Source: an uncultured Ruminococcus sp. (GTDB lineage Bacteria > Bacillota > Clostridia > Oscillospirales > Ruminococcaceae). From it: a stretch of 7,628 bases of DNA. Under the pieces are notes generated by a model. The model ran no database searches. It worked only from the letters and a program-made list of their open reading frames with translations, and had not been told where the DNA came from. The stretch lies in NCBI GenBank assembly GCA_905199285.1, contig CAJKFZ010000129.1:1-7628 (forward strand), written 5' to 3'. Position numbers and translations under genes: made by a program. Positions 5,905 to 7,628 of this stretch are shown here, piece after piece (the stretch's first letter is position 1; each line of letters begins with the position of its first letter).

Positions 5905-6616
5905 TGACTGCCGTCCCATACTTCATGGCTCTGTTGGAGGGGCAATAAGTAGTGGATATATTTCTATAGTGAACTCCTTGATCGCTGTTTATTAATGTTT
6001 CAGTATTCAGGCTGACTCCATGCTTTTTTATTAGCTGATTTATAGTTTCAAGCACAAAATCTTCTTCTAACGAGTCGCTCAAGACCCAGGAAAGCAGCTG
6101 TTTTGTATATGCGTCTATGATTGTTGACAGATAGCATCGTATCCCCTTTGCGTTTATGAGATATGTAATATCTGTAAGAAGTACTGCTCTTGCTCCATGT
6201 TCTCTAAACTCTCGCTGAAGCAAATTTGGTGCGGTATTTGAAGTTTTTATTGCTTTCGCCATTCTGCGATATGGATTTGCTTTTCTGACCGGACATTTCA
6301 ACTGATATTTTTTCATCAGTCTTCGTATTTTCTTGATGTTCATAATGACAGGAGGATTCTGATGCAGCAATCTCATATATATTCCACGAGCCCCTTTATC
6401 ATAGCCTCTATGTTTATAAGCTGAAAGCACCAATTCAAAATCAGCATCGTCCTGTTCTTCTCTCTGCCGCCGTTTTTCTGCATTAGAGATCCAGTCATAA
6501 TATCCGGAACGTGACACACAAGCAATCTTACACAATTTTGAAACTGATAATGCATTTTCAGGTTGATTTGTCATTTCGTATATCAACTGATACTTAGCAG
6601 AAGGTGTAACTTTCAT
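5885..6616 (-). pseudogene. IS3-family transposase OrfB, C-terminally truncated
   Basis: OrfB carries the rve/DDE integrase core that cuts and joins DNA. Residues 1-60 include the SKLCKIACVSRSGYYDWI helix-turn-helix-like start; 'RRLMKKYQLKCPVRKANPYR' is the usual linker. D149 lies in LLTDITYL and D212 in INSDQGVHY, the first two catalytic acids. The third, Glu, should come some 35 residues after D212 within a 'SMSRRGN.WDNA..ESFF'-like block. Here the protein becomes RNISTTYCPSNRAMKYGTAV and stops at 5885-5887 after 243 residues, so the Glu and about 40 or more further residues are missing. ATG 6614-6616 is chosen because GAGGAGGG (6626-6633) lies 9 bases upstream; a GTG three bases earlier is possible. 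It overlaps the orfA stop codon by one base. Confidence 0.85.
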
Positions 6617-7002
6617 CACTTCGTTCCCTCCTCGCCCAAAGCAACAATTTTTTTTAGAAACTCAATTTCCTGGTTTGCATAGGCGAGTTCTGCCTGCAAT
6701 TCCTTGATTATCATCTCTTGTGAGACAAACTTTTCAATACCGCATTTCTTTTTTGGATTCTTCAATTCTTTGAAACCTTTTCCTTTAGCAGCTTCTTTCA
6801 TAATATGCTGTTTTATGCTATGAATTCGTCCGGCTCCGATGATGTCTGTATTAATTCCAAGTTCTTTCAGGATACGCTTCGGCTTCTTTCCTGACTGATA
6901 CGCCTCATAAAATTTGTTCTTGAATTCCGCTGAAAAATATACGAACTGCTCCGTCGCCGCTACGATATACTCGCTTTTCAGCAGTTCCTGTATTTTTTTC
7001 AC
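6616..7002 (-). CDS. IS3-family transposase OrfA (helix-turn-helix, leucine zipper)
   Basis: OrfA binds the IS ends and, fused to OrfB by frameshifting, makes the active transposase. About residues 20-80 form the helix-turn-helix region (YFSAEFKNKFYEAYQSGKKP, then RILKELGINTDIIG). Residues 98-122 (IKELQAELAYANQEIEFLKK) form a coiled coil or leucine zipper. The open frame starts at GTG 7000-7002 without a good ribosome binding site. A far better start, ATG 7016-7018 with AAAAGGAG 6 bases upstream, reads MIKLLSEK and would join this frame if the 7-A run at 6993-6999 had six A. Either the homopolymer has gained a base or the run is used for slippage. It ends at TGA 6616-6618, overlapping orfB. 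Confidence 0.78.
   Translation of the reverse strand: MKKIQELLKSEYIVAATEQFVYFSAEFKNKFYEAYQSGKKPKRILKELGINTDIIGAGRIHSIKQHIMKEAAKGKGFKELKNPKKKCGIEKFVSQEMIIKELQAELAYANQEIEFLKKIVALGEEGTK
6648..6655 (-). promoter_or_regulatory. candidate -1 programmed frameshift site (A8) between orfA and orfB
   Basis: Eight consecutive A on the minus strand give an A AAA AAA slippery heptamer in the orfA frame. IS3-family elements commonly use this to fuse OrfA and OrfB. Slipping back by one continues without a stop through the orfB start (reading ...GRGGNEVMKV). The GAGGAGGG sequence lies downstream rather than upstream of the run, so its help is uncertain. Confidence 0.55.
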
Positions 7003-7024
7003 TCAGTAGCTTTATCATGTGGAT

Positions 7025-7032
7025 CTCCTTTT
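7025..7032 (-). promoter_or_regulatory. ribosome binding site deciding the likely original orfA start
   Basis: AAAAGGAG on the minus strand lies 6 bases before ATG 7016-7018, pointing to that codon rather than GTG 7002 as the original start of orfA. Confidence 0.65.
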
Positions 7033-7039
7033 CGTTTTT

Positions 7040-7068
7040 ATTATATCATTTTTCTATCCACATGTCCA
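7040..7068 (-). promoter_or_regulatory. transposase promoter with its -35 box inside a terminal-repeat copy
   Basis: On the minus strand TGGACA (7063-7068; one mismatch to TTGACA) and TATAAT (7040-7045) are 17 bases apart. TGGACA is also the conserved core of the innermost iterated repeat unit, so a transposase bound to the repeats would compete with RNA polymerase. Confidence 0.7.
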
Positions 7069-7200
7069 GTATTTTATACCCTCTACTGTCCGATCTTAGG
7101 GTCTCTGAACCTTGTCCTGTCCGAACTTTGGGATTCTATACCTTTCACTGTCCGAATCTCGGGTTTTTGCACCTCTCTTTTGTCCATTTTTTGGGAGACA
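7063..7200 (-). repeat. iterated terminal repeats at the right IS end, about 31-bp period
   Basis: Five copies of a TGTCC-led unit start (plus-strand coordinates) at 7063, 7087, 7118, 7149 and 7181, spaced 24, 31, 31 and 32 bases. The inner full copies share TGTCCGA, then C/T-rich bases with GGG 12-14 bases in, then ACC near base 24 (for example TGTCCGAACTTTGGGATTCT at 7118). The outermost copy is the terminal inverted repeat itself. The left end has only one such unit. Periods of about three helix turns would place bound transposase units on one face of the DNA. Confidence 0.8.
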
Positions 7201-7225
7201 GTTTAATTAAGTAACAGAAAACGAT

Positions 7226-7262
7226 GGGGTGCAAACAGGTCAAAATGGGTGCAAAAGAAAAC
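7226..7262 (+). repeat. two IS-end-like fragments just outside the right end
   Basis: GGGGTGCAAAC (7226-7236) and GGTCAAAATGGGTGCAAAAG (7238-7257, approximately) resemble the inner part of the left IS end (GGACAAAGTACGGGTGCAAA) in the same orientation, 21 bases apart. They may be remains of another, mostly lost, copy or additional transposase sites. Short match; moderate confidence. Confidence 0.5.
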
Positions 7263-7272
7263 GCTCACCCTT

Positions 7273-7313
7273 AAAAAGCAGGATTTGAACCTATTTTTAC
7301 GATAAATCCTGCT
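7273..7313 (-). terminator. hairpin with T-run, minus-strand terminator candidate
   Basis: AGCAGGATTT (7277-7286) pairs exactly with AAATCCTGCT (7304-7313) around a 17-base loop; on the minus strand the stem is followed by five T (7273-7277 complement). It could be a backup for read-through from the tRNA toward the IS. Confidence 0.6.
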
Positions 7314-7331
7314 CCCCTACTCAGTCAACAG

Positions 7332-7357
7332 AAAACGGCACTTTTCAGAAAGTGCCG
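7332..7357 (-). terminator. second, weaker hairpin terminator candidate
   Basis: CGGCACTTT (7336-7344) and AAAGTGCCG (7349-7357) form a 9-bp perfect stem with a 4-base loop. On the minus strand it is followed by TTTT (7332-7335) then C. It lies downstream of the tRNA terminator. Confidence 0.5.
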
Positions 7358-7380
7358 ATACTGCGTTGTTTTCAGGGTAT

Positions 7381-7418
7381 AAAAATGCACCTCTATTTTG
7401 TATCAAAATAGAGGTGCA
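7381..7418 (-). terminator. intrinsic terminator of tRNA-Pro
   Basis: A perfect 15-bp stem (TGCACCTCTATTTTG at 7386-7400 with 7404-7418) and a 3-base loop are followed on the minus strand by five T (7381-7385). It begins 4 bases after the encoded CCA end of the tRNA. Confidence 0.88.
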
Positions 7419-7422
7419 GGTA

Positions 7423-7498
7423 TGGTCTGAGTGACGGGACTTGAACCCACGGCCTCTACCACCCCAAGGTAGCGCGCTACCAACTGCGCCACACCCAG
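7423..7498 (-). tRNA. tRNA-Pro (anticodon GGG)
   Basis: The minus strand folds as a full cloverleaf. The acceptor stem CTGGGTG/CACTCAG has one G-U pair. The D-stem is GCGC/GCGC around AGTTGGTA. The anticodon stem CTACC/GGTAG holds loop TTGGGGT, with anticodon GGG at 7463-7465. The variable loop is AGGCC and the T-arm is GTGGG-TTCGAGT-CCCGT. Discriminator A (7426) is followed by a genomically encoded CCA (7423-7425). GGG reads CCC and CCU proline codons. No pseudogene signs. It has its own promoter and terminator, so it is a single-gene unit. Confidence 0.95.
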
Positions 7499-7527
7499 AC
7501 AACGTAGTTGATCAATCAACGATATAT

Positions 7528-7556
7528 ATTATATCACATCAAAATGAGTTTGTCAA
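7528..7556 (-). promoter_or_regulatory. consensus sigma-A promoter of tRNA-Pro
   Basis: TTGACA (7551-7556) and TATAAT (7528-7533) on the minus strand are exactly 17 bases apart. The start should be near 7521, 20-odd bases before the mature tRNA 5' end; GTTGAT/ATCAAC (7507-7520) in that leader could form a small hairpin. The remaining bases 7557-7628 are A/T-rich and show no gene. Confidence 0.88.
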
Positions 7557-7628
7557 GTATTTTTTATAAGAAAATGAAAAAATTTTCAGATTATAATTTA
7601 TAATGATTTTCCAACATTATGATCAAGC

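Larger units (their letters stand above)
5677..7200 (-). mobile_element. IS3-family insertion sequence, defective
   Basis: The 1524-bp span carries orfA and orfB of an IS3-type transposase on the minus strand between imperfect terminal inverted repeats. The left end starts TGTCCCCCGAAGTCCGGACA and goes on to GGGTGCAAAAA. The right end, read inward on the minus strand, starts TGTCTCCCAAAAAATGGACA and goes on to AGGTGCAAAAA. About 28 of the first 37 positions agree by eye. No matching 3-5 base target duplication is seen (left flank GCTG, right flank GTTT), so the insertion is old or rearranged. OrfB is truncated and orfA may have a start-proximal frameshift, so the copy is probably immobile on its own. 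The ends could still be used by a related transposase. Confidence 0.85.

Noticed and set aside
7063..7200. 31-bp periodic repeats that could suggest a small CRISPR array.
   Set aside because: The period contains no unique spacers between constant repeats. The similarity runs through the unit, continues into the terminal inverted repeat, and lies upstream of a transposase.
5673..7204. Target-site duplication for the IS.
   Set aside because: The bases beside the two ends (GCTG and GTTT) do not match at 3, 4 or 5 bases, so no duplication is claimed.
7317..7502. A 61-codon open frame over the tRNA region (reading SGCGAVGSALPWGGRGRGFKSR).
   Set aside because: It is a reading of the tRNA-Pro sequence itself, a common artefact; the cloverleaf, CCA, promoter and terminator explain this DNA.

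Overview
The window looks like chromosome of a low-GC gut or rumen Firmicute, most likely a Ruminococcus or close relative. The evidence is a secreted glycoside hydrolase ending in a type I-like dockerin (the cellulosome docking module), consensus sigma-A promoters (TTGACA-17-TATAAT), AGGAGG-type ribosome binding sites, and phage, recombinase and IS relatives of the kind common in this group. The genus call is inference; no ribosomal or core gene is present to fix it.

Layout. Bases 1-383 hold a decayed 3' part of a D12-class DNA adenine methylase. Bases 417-1302, on the minus strand, hold a two-gene unit behind a perfect promoter: an iron-sulfur-type flavodoxin family gene stopped by a nonsense codon and shortened near its 3' end, then an XRE repressor-like gene whose C-terminal zinc ribbon is frameshifted. 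Bases 1463 to about 1940 hold a phage distal-tail (Dit-like) gene with an internal deletion. It is fused directly to the back half of a large serine recombinase gene (about 1940-2636), itself internally deleted and frameshifted. A strong terminator follows.

Bases 2700-5612 form one apparently intact transcription unit: promoter with an overlapping inverted repeat, leader hairpin, an 878-residue secreted hydrolase (galactose-binding-like module, clan GH-A-like catalytic domain, second galactose-binding-like module, dockerin), and a terminator. That terminator and the bases before it resemble the recombinase 3' end plus terminator, so the hydrolase gene lies between two related direct repeats.

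Bases 5677-7200 are an IS3-family element facing left. Its transposase ORF B lacks the last catalytic residue, and a large hairpin-forming sequence sits at that 3' end. Its right end carries about five iterated copies of the terminal repeat at about 31-bp spacing; one copy supplies the -35 box of the transposase promoter. Fragments resembling the same IS end lie just outside it. From 7273 to the window end there is a tRNA-Pro (anticodon GGG) gene on the minus strand with its own perfect promoter and a strong terminator, plus two more hairpins.

Overall, this is an accessory region beside a tRNA gene, made mostly of mobile-element relics around one healthy-looking carbohydrate-active gene. Several relics are shortened by what look like clean in-frame deletions. 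All family calls come from reading the sequence; no database search was possible.
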